A stretch of DNA of 64,000 bases from Hyphomicrobiales bacterium. Lineage in GTDB: Bacteria; Pseudomonadota; Alphaproteobacteria; Rhizobiales; Rhizobiaceae. The stretch is taken from NCBI GenBank assembly GCA_026400435.1, contig JAPLOZ010000011.1, positions 16,579 through 80,578 of the forward strand, read 5' to 3'. Under the pieces are notes generated by a model that saw only the letters and a list, made by a program, of their open reading frames with translations, did no database searches and was not told the origin of the DNA. The translations under genes were made by a program, and so were the position numbers. The stretch's first letter is position 1. Each line of letters opens with the position of its first letter. Positions 39,103 to 48,815 of this stretch are shown piece after piece.

Positions 39103-41613
39103 CTAAGGTTGGGCGACCATTAGCTGGCCCGGCGGAATAAACGCCGCTTCCTTGCCGGGGAAGCCAGGCGGGGTCGCGGCCTTTTCCGGCAGCACGGTCG
39201 GCGGCGCAGGCCCAGCTGGTGTGGCAGGCATTGCCGGCCGAATTGACGGATCGGCGACGTCAGGGATCTCGGTCGCTGCAGGCATCTTTCCAGACGCCGT
39301 CGGCACAACGGGTGCTGCAGCTTGTTCCGGGAGCACGCTCGGCGGTGCGGGAGCGACCGGGGTTGAGGACACGGCCGGCGCCGGGACATCCTGTGGCGGC
39401 AAGTCTTCGCTCGCTGGTTGCGCCGTAGAGAACCCGCTGCCTTCAGGGGGGGCGACTGGCGCGGGCGGCGCGGCTTCCATCACGGGCGGTGCAGGTGCGG
39501 CCGGCGTGCCAGACGGCTGCGCCTCTTCGGACGCCTCGCCCGGCGCCATCCGCGCCGGCGCCTCGACTGCCGCGGTCGTCTCGGCCATAGGCGCCGATCT
39601 CGCCGGAGCGCTGCCGGTTATGTCGTTGGGTTCGATCGACGGGACCGTCTTGGCAACAGCGATGCCGGACTCCGGCTCGAGCGGCATCGCGGGCACGGCG
39701 GCGGTCTTGGGTGTCGCGGCGGCGGGAAGCAGTTCGGAAGGCGCTTCCTTGCCTTCGGGCAACGCCGCGACAGGCATCGGCTCCGCCTTCCGGGGCGCCA
39801 TCCGAGCCGGCGCGTTATCCTCAGCCATGCCCGGCAGGATCGAGGGTACGGGGGGTTTTGCTGGCGCGCTGTCAGGCAGCGCAGGTGTCGCGTCCCCCGT
39901 CGGTTCGGCGGTCGTTTCGCCGGCCGACGCGGTTGGAATTTCGGCCTCTCCTTGGGCTGCCGGGACCTCGACCGGCTGCGGTACTGCGGTCGGCGCGCGG
40001 TTTGCTTCCGGTCCGATCGACTTCGGGCGCTTGAAGGCCTGTTGCGGCGCGCCGCGCGCCGGCGACAGGTCAAGCGGGTCGCCCTTGGCCAGTTCCGGCG
40101 CAACTGCCTTGGGCAGCGTTGGCGGCGTGGCTATCGGCGGCGGCGCGGCGGCGACATCTGGCGCGGCCTGCAGGGGCGAGACTTCCTCCAACCGGTCGGG
40201 CGCGAGTTGTGGCGGCATGCGCGCCGGCATCGGCGGCGTCGGCTCGGTCAGGACGTTGGAGCGCACGGAGCGAACGGCCGCGCGATCCTGTGCGGGGTCG
40301 ACCGGCTTCGAGGGGGCAACGACTTTGTTCGTCGTGTTGTCAAGGTTCATCTGGCGCATCGCTGTCGCAGCAGAGGCCAGCAAAGGACCGGAGAACTGGT
40401 CCGCGCGGCCCGCCAGCGGCGCTGGCGCGATACCTTCGACCGAGAGCTTTTCGCCGGGCGTACTCGCCTCAAGGCGCGGCGCGGCGGTTTCGCCAAGCAA
40501 AGCCTCGCCACCGTCGAGCCCAGGCGTCCGTAACGCGACCGGGCGCGCCGGGTCGACCAGCCCGACCTCATTGGGATCGACCGCTATGTCCAGATTGGCG
40601 GGCTCCTGCTGCTCCGCCGGCCCCAGTGGGCCGAAAATGCGGTATGCGGGACGCGGCCCGGGCTGTACAGCCGTTGCGACTGCTGCGGCAGGATCCTCGC
40701 CCAGTGCCTTGTAGAGCGGCTTTTCGACGTAGAAGGCTACCTTGCGCTTGCCAGGCCGGGCGAGGTTTATGCCGTCATTGGCGCGCAGGCGGGCCGGCTG
40801 GCCGTTGATGTCGGGTCCGCTCGGCACATAGGCGCCGTTCTCATCCACGAAACCGTCCCAGATGTCGACGAATTCGCCCCCGGCGCTGGTGGCCGCCGCG
40901 CGGTAGATGTCGTTGAAGGCCAGCACGTCGAGCATCATCTTCGACGATTTGAATGGCGGCATGCCGACCCACAGCAGTGGCACCTTGCGCGCCGCGACCG
41001 TGCCCGCCAGTTCGCCGGCTCGGGCCGCGTATTCCTTGGTCCATGCATCCGACCGGACGGTTTCGCGAATGCCGTCGACAAGCATCTGCTGTCGATCGTT
41101 GGTGCCGATCATGACGATTACCGCCGCCGGCCTTTCGGTGGTGATCAGTTCGTCGGCTCTTTGAGCCCAGTTGTGGAAATCCTCCCGCACGAAACCCGAC
41201 GAACCGCTGGTGCGGTCGACGATTCTGACATTCGGATTCTGGACAAAGGCGGTTGTCAGGCCCTCGGCAAGTCCGCTGGCAAGGAAGTCGCCGATAACCA
41301 GCACAACGCGGGCGTCCAGCCGCTTGGTGACCACCGTTGCCTGCGGCGCCACGTCAGCACCTTCCTGAGGCGCCCGGTTGACCTTTTTCTTGCGGGGTTT
41401 GACGGGCTTGGCGACGTCAGCAGGAGGGTCCTGGATGCGATAGGCCGGGCGATTGCCGAACAGCCTGTTCAACAGCCCCGAGTGTGCCGGCTGCTCCTGC
41501 GCGTGGACGCTGGATGACAAGACAAGGCAGAAGGCCGCTGCGAGAACGGCCAGCGCGAGGACTGAAGCTGCAAATCGGGATGAGTTGAACCCATGGCCCG
41601 TTCCCGCCGTCAA
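39103..41613 (-). CDS. Exported DUF459/SGNH-like protein with a long Pro/Ala-rich tail
   Basis: An 836-residue protein starting at a TTG at 41613 behind AGGAG. The signal peptide is at residues about 1-38 (VLALAVLAAAFCLVLSSSVHAQ). Residues about 100-300 form an SGNH/DUF459 domain: VVLVIGDFLASGLAEGL (block I), VIVMIGTNDRQQM (GxND block), and DGINLARPGKRKVAFYVEK (block V). The nucleophile Ser of GDSL is Phe and the catalytic His of DxxH is Asn, so ordinary esterase activity is doubtful. The last ~480 residues are low-complexity Pro/Ala with recurring PARMAP/PARMPP and PPxVLPE motifs, probably a wall-spanning tether. It lies just after a lytic transglycosylase gene, supporting an envelope role. 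Confidence 0.75.
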   Translation of the reverse strand: MTAGTGHGFNSSRFAASVLALAVLAAAFCLVLSSSVHAQEQPAHSGLLNRLFGNRPAYRIQDPPADVAKPVKPRKKKVNRAPQEGADVAPQATVVTKRLDARVVLVIGDFLASGLAEGLTTAFVQNPNVRIVDRTSGSSGFVREDFHNWAQRADELITTERPAAVIVMIGTNDRQQMLVDGIRETVRSDAWTKEYAARAGELAGTVAARKVPLLWVGMPPFKSSKMMLDVLAFNDIYRAAATSAGGEFVDIWDGFVDENGAYVPSGPDINGQPARLRANDGINLARPGKRKVAFYVEKPLYKALGEDPAAAVATAVQPGPRPAYRIFGPLGPAEQQEPANLDIAVDPNEVGLVDPARPVALRTPGLDGGEALLGETAAPRLEASTPGEKLSVEGIAPAPLAGRADQFSGPLLASAATAMRQMNLDNTTNKVVAPSKPVDPAQDRAAVRSVRSNVLTEPTPPMPARMPPQLAPDRLEEVSPLQAAPDVAAAPPPIATPPTLPKAVAPELAKGDPLDLSPARGAPQQAFKRPKSIGPEANRAPTAVPQPVEVPAAQGEAEIPTASAGETTAEPTGDATPALPDSAPAKPPVPSILPGMAEDNAPARMAPRKAEPMPVAALPEGKEAPSELLPAAATPKTAAVPAMPLEPESGIAVAKTVPSIEPNDITGSAPARSAPMAETTAAVEAPARMAPGEASEEAQPSGTPAAPAPPVMEAAPPAPVAPPEGSGFSTAQPASEDLPPQDVPAPAVSSTPVAPAPPSVLPEQAAAPVVPTASGKMPAATEIPDVADPSIRPAMPATPAGPAPPTVLPEKAATPPGFPGKEAAFIPPGQLMVAQP

Positions 41614-41622
41614 TCCATGCTC

Positions 41623-42849
41623 CTATCGCTTTCTCAGCTTGGTGAGCACTTCCATGCTTGGATGGCCGTCCGGCGTCAACCCCGCCTGAGCCTGAAAAGC
41701 CTTGATCGCGGTCTTCGACCCTTCGCCGATTTTTCCGTCGAACTTGCCGTCATAGTAGCCGTTCATCGACAGCCGTTGCTGCAATTCCTGCTTTTCCACG
41801 AAGGACAGCTTGGTAAAGGGGCGGTTCCAGTCGCGAACGAGCCCGCCGTAACCGGCGATTTCGTCGGCCAGAAGACCGACAGCGAGCGCATATTTGTCGG
41901 CGTTGTTGTATGCTTTCAACACGAAGAAGTTTTTCGTCATGAGGAAGGTTGGCCCATTGCGGCCGTCCGGCACCTTCAGTTCCGCCCTGTCGCCGCCCTG
42001 GCGGAACGGCTTGCCGTTGGCGCGTGTCACGCCGAGGGCCTGCCACTTGGAAATCGTCATCGAACCGCTGGGAAACTTGCGGCCTTCAGGCAACTCTACC
42101 TCGTAGCCCCACGTCTTGCCCGCCTGCCAGCCGTTCTTGCGCAGAAGGTTGGCCGCGGTGGCAAGCGCATCCGGCACGGAGTTCCAGATATCGCGGCGGC
42201 CGTTTCCATCGAAGTCGACGGCGAACGCCTGGTAGCTGGTGGGGATGAACTGGGTGTGGCCCATGGCGCCTGCCCACGATCCCGTCAGATGGCTTTCGTC
42301 GATATCGCCGCTCTGCAGGATCTTCAGCGCGGCGATCAGCTGGGTACGGGCGAATTTTGCGCGCTTCTTGTCGGCATAGGCGAGCGTGGCCAGCGAGCGC
42401 ACGACGTTGCGCATCACCTTGTCGTTCTTCATGATCTCGCCGTAGTTCGTTTCCATCGACCAGATTGCGAGGAGGATGTGTCGGTCGACGCCGTACCGTG
42501 CCTCGATCCGGTCGAGCGTGGACTTGTATTTCTTTGCCAGGGCACGGCCATTGGCAACCGAGTCCTCATGGACGCGGTTGTCGAAATAATCCCATACCGG
42601 CGCTGTGAATTCGGGCTGGTAGCGAGCCTTTTCAAGCACTTCAGGATCGACGCTGTCGACGCCGCGGAATGCGCGGTCGTAGGTGGAGCGCGAAATGCCG
42701 TTGTCGGCGGCTGTCTGGCGGAAGCTCGCCACCCAGCGCTCGAAGCCGGCGTCGGCAAGGGCTGCGGTCGAGAAGACGGCAATCCCGAGCCCAACGAGCG
42801 CGGCGGCTGCCGTGCCGGCGAACCGCCGAATGCCTGGGTTGAGACGCAT
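41623..42849 (-). CDS. Lytic murein transglycosylase (MltB-type) with peptidoglycan-binding domain
   Basis: A 408-residue exported protein. The ATG at 42849 has AAGGAGG 5 nt upstream; the frame extends further but without a site. Signal peptide about 1-33 (AAAALVGLGIAVFSTAALA). The SLT_2 domain follows with the catalytic Glu in IWSMETNYGE, then GSWAGAMGHTQFIPTSYQAF and DFDGNGRRDIWNS. A PG_binding_1 domain ends the protein (about 345-408, LSMNGYYDGKFDGKIGEGSK). It cleaves glycan strands to 1,6-anhydro ends in the periplasm. No lipobox is seen. Confidence 0.9.
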   Translation of the reverse strand: MRLNPGIRRFAGTAAAALVGLGIAVFSTAALADAGFERWVASFRQTAADNGISRSTYDRAFRGVDSVDPEVLEKARYQPEFTAPVWDYFDNRVHEDSVANGRALAKKYKSTLDRIEARYGVDRHILLAIWSMETNYGEIMKNDKVMRNVVRSLATLAYADKKRAKFARTQLIAALKILQSGDIDESHLTGSWAGAMGHTQFIPTSYQAFAVDFDGNGRRDIWNSVPDALATAANLLRKNGWQAGKTWGYEVELPEGRKFPSGSMTISKWQALGVTRANGKPFRQGGDRAELKVPDGRNGPTFLMTKNFFVLKAYNNADKYALAVGLLADEIAGYGGLVRDWNRPFTKLSFVEKQELQQRLSMNGYYDGKFDGKIGEGSKTAIKAFQAQAGLTPDGHPSMEVLTKLRKR

Positions 42850-43045
42850 CTTTTCCTCCTTCACGATTTCAGGAAGCCGATTCATCGCCTATGCGGGTTA
42901 GCAATCAGTTTACCATGTCGATCAGCGGAAACGAAAACGCTGTGTCGGCGATGACCGCCGAACACGAATCCGTGATTCTCTCCCGATAGCCGGCAAATCC
43001 GGCATCAAAATGTCCACGCCCCAATCGGGGTGGCACCGGCGCCCG

Positions 43046-44677
43046 TCAGCGCTGCAGCTTGAGGCCGAGGAATATGCTGTCGGTTTCGCTGTCGCGGCCA
43101 GGCAGGTTGCTCGACACGCTCTCGTGTCGGACGCGGCCGGTGATGCCGGCATAGCGGTTGAGCCACCAGGTCAGGCTGGCCTCGGCGTTGAGGATCGTTT
43201 CTTGGCCTTCGTTGCCGACATAGTCGCGCCATGCCGCACCAAATGCGGCGTTGCCGGTCAGGTTGGCGCGCATCTGCCGCTCGATGGCGAGGCTCGTCGC
43301 ATAGAGCACCGAGCCGCTCTCGCCGGCCGTCGTGGCGCCTTCCAGCGTCGTTGAGCCGCCCAGCCTGACGTTCGTTCCGCGCAGCGGCGACCACAGCACG
43401 CCGGCAGCGACGCTCGGCGTCGAAAGCGGCTCGAGCCTGTCGTCGTCGAAATCCTCGCGGATCCAGCCGGCTGCGATCTCGCCCGACAGCTTTTCGCCCC
43501 GGTCGAATGCCAGGCCACCACGAAATGCCATCTGGTCGGATGAACGCCGGTAGCCCGCGTCGTCCACTTCCTGGCTGTAGAGGTTGCGCCCGATCTCGGC
43601 CTCCACGAAGGGCGTCAGCGAGGGCGAGATTTCGTAGCCGGTGCGCAGCGCCAGCGTGTACAGCGTCGAATCGCGGTCTGCCTGGGACAGCACGCCGCCG
43701 CCTTCGAGGTCGGCGTCGCCATAGGCGTCGTGGCTGATGCCCCCGGTGACCGCGAAGCGTGCCTTGCCGACATCCTTCTCCAGCCCGAGAGTCCCGCCGA
43801 CAGTCTGGGTCAGCGGCTCGTCGACCGTGTCTGGAACGACAACCGGGGAGGCCGCCGATTCCGGAGCGATGGCATAGGTGAAAGTGCCACGGGCTCGATA
43901 TTCGTTGCCAAGTTCCAGTTCGAGTGCGGCGTCGACAGCTCCCCTGACGTCGTCAACCTCCTCGCCCGACAGGGTCTTGCGGAAGGTGCCGAAAGCGTTG
44001 ATCTCGGCGGAGTTGCTCGCCCAGTCGGATGCAGCGTTCAACCGCAGCGTGGTTTCCGACAGCACCGCCGCCGAGCCGCCGGCCGAAGAATCGGCGTTGC
44101 TTGTCGCGGTGATCCCGGTTTCCAGCGTTGGTTTTATGATGAACGAACCCCAGCGAATGCCGACGGCGCCGTAGGGGTCGTCATCGTCCAGCCGATCCAG
44201 CCCTTCGATCGCCTGGGCGCGTTCGGCGCCCTGATCGAGCGGTTCGTCTTCCAGCGAGTCGATTGTTGGTTCGCGCACCGTGCCGGTAGATGTCTCGTCG
44301 GTCTGTTCGGCCGGCGCGACCGCGGTCTCGCGCTGCTCTGCCGTCGCGCCTGTGGCTGCCTGTTGGCGGCCGAACGCTTCGTCCTCGTCGTCCAGCGCAT
44401 TCGCCTGGTCCGCCGCGACGGGCTCCGGCAGCGCACCGGGGCTCACCGGCACATAGGCCGGAGCGGGGTCGTTGGCGGTCTGATCCGCAATGTCGCCGCC
44501 GAGCCCGCCGCGCAATCCCGTTGCATCCTGGGCCTGGACAGGGCCGGCCATGACCAGCCCGGTCGCGGTGGCAGCCAGAAGCATTGCCTGAAAAGCGCCC
44601 AGGCCCGGACGTGGCTTGTTGTGTGGGCGTACCGGAGGCATTTCGACCCGAATGAGTGGCGACGCGAGCCGCGCCAT
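43046..44677 (-). CDS. Outer-membrane beta-barrel protein with acidic, disordered N-terminal part
   Basis: About 543 residues from the ATG at 44677; later ATGs are possible and no start has a strong ribosome binding site. A signal sequence (AMLLAATATGLVMAGPVQAQ) is followed by roughly 120 residues rich in Asp, Glu, Ala and Gln (LDDEDEAFGRQQAATG), then about 350 residues of alternating amphipathic strands (RWGSFIIKPTLETGITATSN, TLRLNAASDWASNSAEINAF) ending in SIFLGLKLQR. It resembles the outer-membrane beta-barrel (BBP2) family found in Rhizobiales; cargo unknown. A TTAACCAT motif lies just upstream. Confidence 0.75.
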   Translation of the reverse strand: MARLASPLIRVEMPPVRPHNKPRPGLGAFQAMLLAATATGLVMAGPVQAQDATGLRGGLGGDIADQTANDPAPAYVPVSPGALPEPVAADQANALDDEDEAFGRQQAATGATAEQRETAVAPAEQTDETSTGTVREPTIDSLEDEPLDQGAERAQAIEGLDRLDDDDPYGAVGIRWGSFIIKPTLETGITATSNADSSAGGSAAVLSETTLRLNAASDWASNSAEINAFGTFRKTLSGEEVDDVRGAVDAALELELGNEYRARGTFTYAIAPESAASPVVVPDTVDEPLTQTVGGTLGLEKDVGKARFAVTGGISHDAYGDADLEGGGVLSQADRDSTLYTLALRTGYEISPSLTPFVEAEIGRNLYSQEVDDAGYRRSSDQMAFRGGLAFDRGEKLSGEIAAGWIREDFDDDRLEPLSTPSVAAGVLWSPLRGTNVRLGGSTTLEGATTAGESGSVLYATSLAIERQMRANLTGNAAFGAAWRDYVGNEGQETILNAEASLTWWLNRYAGITGRVRHESVSSNLPGRDSETDSIFLGLKLQR

Positions 44678-44699
44678 GCTTACCGAACCGTAAACGGCG

Positions 44700-44707
44700 A
44701 TGGTTAA
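44700..44707. promoter_or_regulatory. Candidate CtrA motif between the beta-barrel gene and kdsD
   Basis: ATGGTTAA on the plus strand equals TTAACCAT on the minus strand, 23 bp upstream of the beta-barrel gene start and 76 bp before kdsD. Outer-membrane protein genes are frequent CtrA targets in Brucella and Sinorhizobium. A single short motif gives limited support. Confidence 0.35.
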
Positions 44708-44782
44708 TGGAGGGTTGAAACGGTGTCGGGGCGACGCGTGCGCAAGTGGACAGAACGCCCCTGAAGCGCTAATCCGCTTTCC

Positions 44783-45781
44783 ATGCATGGCTTACCGATG
44801 AAGAAAGTGCCCGAGCGCAGCGCGTCGATCGCTTCGGCGTTGCGAACGGTCGCGACCGAACAGGCGGGGATGGCAGCACTCGCCGCGGCGCTCGACAACG
44901 GCCTTTCGGATGCCTTCGCGCAGGCGATCGAACTGATTTCGGCGATCGGCGGCCGCGTCATCGTCACTGGAGTCGGTAAGAGCGGACATATCGGCGCAAA
45001 GATCGCCGCCACGCTCGCCTCGACCGGCACGCCGGCTTTCTTCGTGCATCCCGCCGAAGCCAACCACGGCGATCTCGGAATGATCGCGAAAAACGACGCC
45101 ATTGTCGCGATGTCATGGTCCGGCGAAAGCGCCGAACTCAAGAGCATCGTCGCCTATTCGAGGCGTTTTTCAATTCCGCTGATCGCGATCACCTCGGGCG
45201 ACACTTCCGCGCTGGCCCGCGAGGCCGACGTCGTGCTGCTCCTGCCGCGCGTGCCGGAAGCCTGTCCGAACGGCCTTGCGCCGACCACCTCGACGCTACT
45301 GCAACTCGTCATTGGCGATGCGCTGGCTGTCGCGCTGCTGGAAGCGCGCGAATTCACGCCGGACCAGTTCCGCATCTTTCACCCCGGTGGCCAGCTTGGC
45401 GCCGGCCTGATGAAGGTGAAGGAGATCATGCACCAGGGCGAAAGCCTTCCGCTGGCAACGGTTGGTGACGCACTGAGGGACGCCATCGTGACGCTGTCGC
45501 GAAAGCGCTTTGGCTGCGTCTGCATCGTCGATGGCGAAGGCCGGCTTGCCGGCATCATCACGGACGGCGATCTTGCCCGCAACCTCGACAAGAACCTCGG
45601 CGCGCTGACCGTCGACGACATCATGACCCGCACGCCGAAGACGATCGACCCCGACACGCTGGCCGGCGAGGCGATCGCCATCCTCGACGAAAAGCGCATC
45701 AGCGCTCTGGTGGTTGTGGAGAACGACCGTCCGGTCGGCATCGTTCACTTCCACGACCTGCTCAAGATCGGCGTGGCGTAA
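44783..45781 (+). CDS. kdsD: Arabinose-5-phosphate isomerase, KpsF/GutQ family
   Basis: A 332-residue protein (an ATG at 44798 is an alternative start). The SIS domain covers about residues 40-180 (IVTGVGKSGHIGAKIAATLA, SGESAELKSIVAYS, CPNGLAPTTSTLLQL) and two CBS domains follow (MHQGESLPLATVGDALRDAI; IMTRTPKTIDPDTLAGEAIA). It converts ribulose-5-phosphate to arabinose-5-phosphate, the first step to Kdo for lipopolysaccharide or capsule. It is divergent from the beta-barrel gene. Confidence 0.92.
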   Translation: MHGLPMKKVPERSASIASALRTVATEQAGMAALAAALDNGLSDAFAQAIELISAIGGRVIVTGVGKSGHIGAKIAATLASTGTPAFFVHPAEANHGDLGMIAKNDAIVAMSWSGESAELKSIVAYSRRFSIPLIAITSGDTSALAREADVVLLLPRVPEACPNGLAPTTSTLLQLVIGDALAVALLEAREFTPDQFRIFHPGGQLGAGLMKVKEIMHQGESLPLATVGDALRDAIVTLSRKRFGCVCIVDGEGRLAGIITDGDLARNLDKNLGALTVDDIMTRTPKTIDPDTLAGEAIAILDEKRISALVVVENDRPVGIVHFHDLLKIGVA

Positions 45782-45850
45782 AGACATTCACATGACGGCG
45801 TCAATGCAGGGCTTCGCGCCCACTGCAAAAGCGAGCAGGTAACGGCCGCT

Positions 45851-46315
45851 TCACACCGCTTCCACCACCAACTCCAGATCGAGATCGGTCGCCGCGCTGA
45901 CGCGTACCGTGGCGCCCACCGGCAGGTTGGGTCCCGAGACGCGCCACATCGTGTCGCCGATCTTGATGCGTCCGCGCCCGTTGGTGATAGGCTCGGTCAG
46001 CGTCGCGGTGCGACCGACAAGCTGGTCGCCGCGCCTGTTGAGCAGCGGCTGGTCGGTTTGGTCGCCGCGCCTGCCCATTATCTTCTTGCCGGCGAAGGCG
46101 GAGGCTAGTGCCAGCACCAGGAAGATGACCACCTGCAATTCCCCGCTCCAGATTGCCGCGTCCCACAGCATCAGCGACAGGGCGCCGACGATCAGCGCGG
46201 CAATCCCGATCCACAGCAGGAAGACGCCGGGCACCAGAATTTCGAGCGTCAGGAGCACGAAACCCAGCGCCATCCAGTTCCAGGGGCCGAGTTCGGCGAT
46301 GACGTGCTCAAGCAT
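45851..46315 (-). CDS. NfeD-like membrane protein
   Basis: A 154-residue protein with two to four hydrophobic helices (WNWMALGFVLLTLEILVPGV, LLWIGIAALIVGALSLMLW, VVIFLVLALASAFAG) and a C-terminal OB-fold (LLNRRGDQLVGRTATLTEPI, GRGRIKIGDTMWRVSGPNLP) characteristic of short NfeD proteins. These pair with SPFH/stomatin partners in the inner membrane; here the slipin gene lies immediately upstream, 12 bp away, on the same strand. Confidence 0.9.
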   Translation of the reverse strand: MLEHVIAELGPWNWMALGFVLLTLEILVPGVFLLWIGIAALIVGALSLMLWDAAIWSGELQVVIFLVLALASAFAGKKIMGRRGDQTDQPLLNRRGDQLVGRTATLTEPITNGRGRIKIGDTMWRVSGPNLPVGATVRVSAATDLDLELVVEAV

Positions 46316-46327
46316 TGGTTTGCTCCG

Positions 46328-47278
46328 CTACTGGTTCTCGTCGGGCCGTACGACAGGCGGGCGCGCGGCGTGGCGCTGCGCGCCAGCGGTGCCCTCGGCC
46401 CGGAAGACTTCCTTGGCAATCTGGCCGATGCCGCCGAGCGTGCCGATCAGCGATGAGGCTTCGATCGGCATCAGCACGACCTTGCTGTTTGGCGCCGAGC
46501 CAATCTTGGCCAGCGCCTCGGTGTATTTCTGCGCCACGAAGTAGTTGATCGCCTGTACGTCGCCCTTGGCGATGGCTTCCGACACCACCTGCGTCGCCTT
46601 GGCTTCGGCCTCTGCGGCGCGTTCGCGCGCCTCGGCGTCGCGGAATGCCGCCTCGCGGCGGCCTTCGGCCTCGAGAACCTGTGCTGCCTTGAGGCCCTCG
46701 GCCTCCAGGATCTGCGCGCGCTTGTTGCGCTCGGCCATCATCTGTCTGCCCATCGACTCGATGAGATTGGCCGGTGGGTTGATATCCTTGATCTCGACGC
46801 GCGTGATCTTGATGCCCCAAGGATGCGCGGCTTCGTCGACTACACGCAGAAGCCGCTCGTTGATGGCGTCGCGGTTGGACAGGAGCTCGTCGAGGTCCAT
46901 CGAGCCCATGACCGTGCGGATGTTGGTCATCGTCAGGTTGAGGATGGCGTTCTGCAGGCCGGCGACCTGGTACGCGGCTTGCGGCGCGTTGAGCACCTGG
47001 TAGAACGCGACGCCGTCGACCGCGACCATCGCGTTGTCCTTGGTGATGATTTCCTGCGTGGGAACGTCGAGAACCTGCTCCATCATGTTCATCTTGGCGC
47101 CGATGCGGTTGATGATCGGCGTTATGATGTTGAGGCCCGGCGCGAGCGTGACCGTATATTTGCCGAAGCGTTCGACGGTGTAATTGTAGCCCTGGGGCAC
47201 GGTCTTGACGCTGGCAAAGATGAGCAGCAGAACAAAGACGACAATCACTGCTAAGACGATGTCGAAGCCCGAGAACAT
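46328..47278 (-). CDS. SPFH/Band 7 protein (paraslipin, QmcA-like)
   Basis: A 316-residue protein with one N-terminal membrane helix ([20 protein letters not shown]), the SPFH domain ([59 protein letters not shown]), a coiled-coil Ala/Glu-rich stretch (about 185-245, [20 protein letters not shown]) and a C-terminal oligomerisation region. Such proteins form membrane-associated scaffolds and work with NfeD proteins. The linked NfeD gene supports this. Confidence 0.93.
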   Translation of the reverse strand: MFSGFDIVLAVIVVFVLLLIFASVKTVPQGYNYTVERFGKYTVTLAPGLNIITPIINRIGAKMNMMEQVLDVPTQEIITKDNAMVAVDGVAFYQVLNAPQAAYQVAGLQNAILNLTMTNIRTVMGSMDLDELLSNRDAINERLLRVVDEAAHPWGIKITRVEIKDINPPANLIESMGRQMMAERNKRAQILEAEGLKAAQVLEAEGRREAAFRDAEARERAAEAEAKATQVVSEAIAKGDVQAINYFVAQKYTEALAKIGSAPNSKVVLMPIEASSLIGTLGGIGQIAKEVFRAEGTAGAQRHAARPPVVRPDENQ

Positions 47279-47402
47279 GCGCGTTTCCCCCGTTGAGGCG
47301 GTGTTTCCGCCTGAGAATCACTTAGGAATCCGACGATGACTATACAATCAGACTGTGGCGGATTGGTTAGCGATCACTCTTAACGGGATTTAACGACGGG
47401 AT

Positions 47403-48614
47403 TTATCGCTTGAACGCATAGAGGTCGGCATCGCTGTCGTCGCGCCCTGCTAGCGCTGAGGCGACGACCTCCGAAGCGATCTGCGAATAGGTGATGCCGT
47501 TGCCGCCGTAGCCCATCACCGCGTGAATGCGCGGATGGCGGGGCGCCTGACCAATATAGGGCAGCCCGGTCTGCGTCGTTCCGAACGAACCTGCCCAGGC
47601 GAATTCCGGCTTCCCGTCGAGCCGGGGAAACAGCTTTGCGAGTTTCCGCGATATTTTCGCAGCCTTTGCCGCCAGCAGCCCGTCGCGCCTCTCCTCGTCG
47701 GAAAACTCCTCGTCCTCGCCGCCGCAGATCACCCGTCCGTCGCTCGTGGCGCGCATGTAGAGATAGGGGTCGGACGCTTCCCAGACAAAGGCCTCCTGCG
47801 GCCAGATATTGCCGGGCTGCGGCCGCGTGGCGATCGCGAAGGTCGAGATGATCTGGTGTCCGGCGGACGGAACGATGTCGGTCAGTTCGTACCCGGTGGC
47901 GAGAACCGCATGCGCGGCTCGCACCGTTGGGCCGTCCTTCGTCTCGATAGTCACGTCGTCCTTGCCGGCCGTGATTCTTGTCGCCTCGCTCGGGGCATAG
48001 AGCCGGGCGCCGCGCTCTATCGCCTTGAGCAGCAGGCCGGCGGTCAGCCGGCGCGGATCGAGCGTCAGGTTGCCCTGGCTGAGGATCGCCCCGTCGCGCT
48101 CTATGCCGAACTGTTCGCCAAGCTGCGAGGGCGTGAGATAGGTCGAGCGAATGCCGGCCTGGCAGCGTGCGTCGGCCTCTTCGCGCAGAGCTGCCGGCGC
48201 GAGCACGCTCCCCGCCAGATAGAGCGAAGCGCGCCGGTCCAACCGGCATTCGATGCCGAGTTCATCGATGCGCGCGGCAAGATTCTCGATCGCCAGCCGC
48301 GAGCGCCGCCAAGCGCGCTCGGCCTTTCTCCGGCCGATCATCGGCGACAGCCTGGTCAGCGGCTGGTCGATCTCGAACTGGACCAGTGCCGTGGTCGCCG
48401 CCGTCGAACCCTTCATCGGCCCGCGTCGGTCGAGGCAGACCACTGAGTGTCCTTGCGCCGTCAACGCTTCAGCCATCATTGCGCCGCTGATCCCCATGCC
48501 GACCACCGCCACGTCCGCCTTGACGTCGCGGGTCAGTTCTTGCGTCGGAACGGAAGGCACGCGATAGGCGAACCATACTGGACGGCCGGTTCTGAGGTCG
48601 AGCTTGCGTTTCAA
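47403..48614 (-). CDS. FAD-dependent oxidoreductase, DAO/OrdL type
   Basis: About 403 residues when starting at the TTG at 48614, which has GGGAG 7 nt upstream and gives [17 protein letters not shown]; an ATG at 48635 is also in frame. The dinucleotide motif [17 protein letters not shown] is followed by [15 protein letters not shown] and, at the C-terminus, the FAD motif [14 protein letters not shown]. This is the glycine-oxidase/gamma-glutamylputrescine-oxidase-like branch. It probably oxidises an amino acid or amine; substrate unknown. No neighbour explains it. Confidence 0.83.
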   Translation of the reverse strand: MKRKLDLRTGRPVWFAYRVPSVPTQELTRDVKADVAVVGMGISGAMMAEALTAQGHSVVCLDRRGPMKGSTAATTALVQFEIDQPLTRLSPMIGRRKAERAWRRSRLAIENLAARIDELGIECRLDRRASLYLAGSVLAPAALREEADARCQAGIRSTYLTPSQLGEQFGIERDGAILSQGNLTLDPRRLTAGLLLKAIERGARLYAPSEATRITAGKDDVTIETKDGPTVRAAHAVLATGYELTDIVPSAGHQIISTFAIATRPQPGNIWPQEAFVWEASDPYLYMRATSDGRVICGGEDEEFSDEERRDGLLAAKAAKISRKLAKLFPRLDGKPEFAWAGSFGTTQTGLPYIGQAPRHPRIHAVMGYGGNGITYSQIASEVVASALAGRDDSDADLYAFKR

Positions 48615-48815
48615 TGGAGGTCTCCCGAGCCGCATTCAACGGTCATCCGCGTGACTTGTTCCCGCCCGATTGTTGCAGTGCGGCAACGCACGCGCTGTTT
48701 ATGGGCGGACGGCCTTGCGCCGGTTCGGATGTATCCTATCTGCAAAACAGGGCCGGCCGTCTTTGCGGCTTCCCTCCCTCACATACGAAATCCTCCCCTC
48801 TGCAAGGAAAATCCC

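Noticed and set aside
39152..40714. Gly/Ala/Ser-rich open frame opposite the SGNH-like protein tail, resembling a PE-PGRS-like repeat protein
   Set aside because: It is the antisense reading of the Pro/Ala-rich tail. The minus frame has the signal peptide, the domain and the start site.
45805..45826. Weak stem (GCAGGGC/GCCCACTGC) between kdsD and the NfeD gene considered as terminator
   Set aside because: Short, bulged and without a T-run on either strand.
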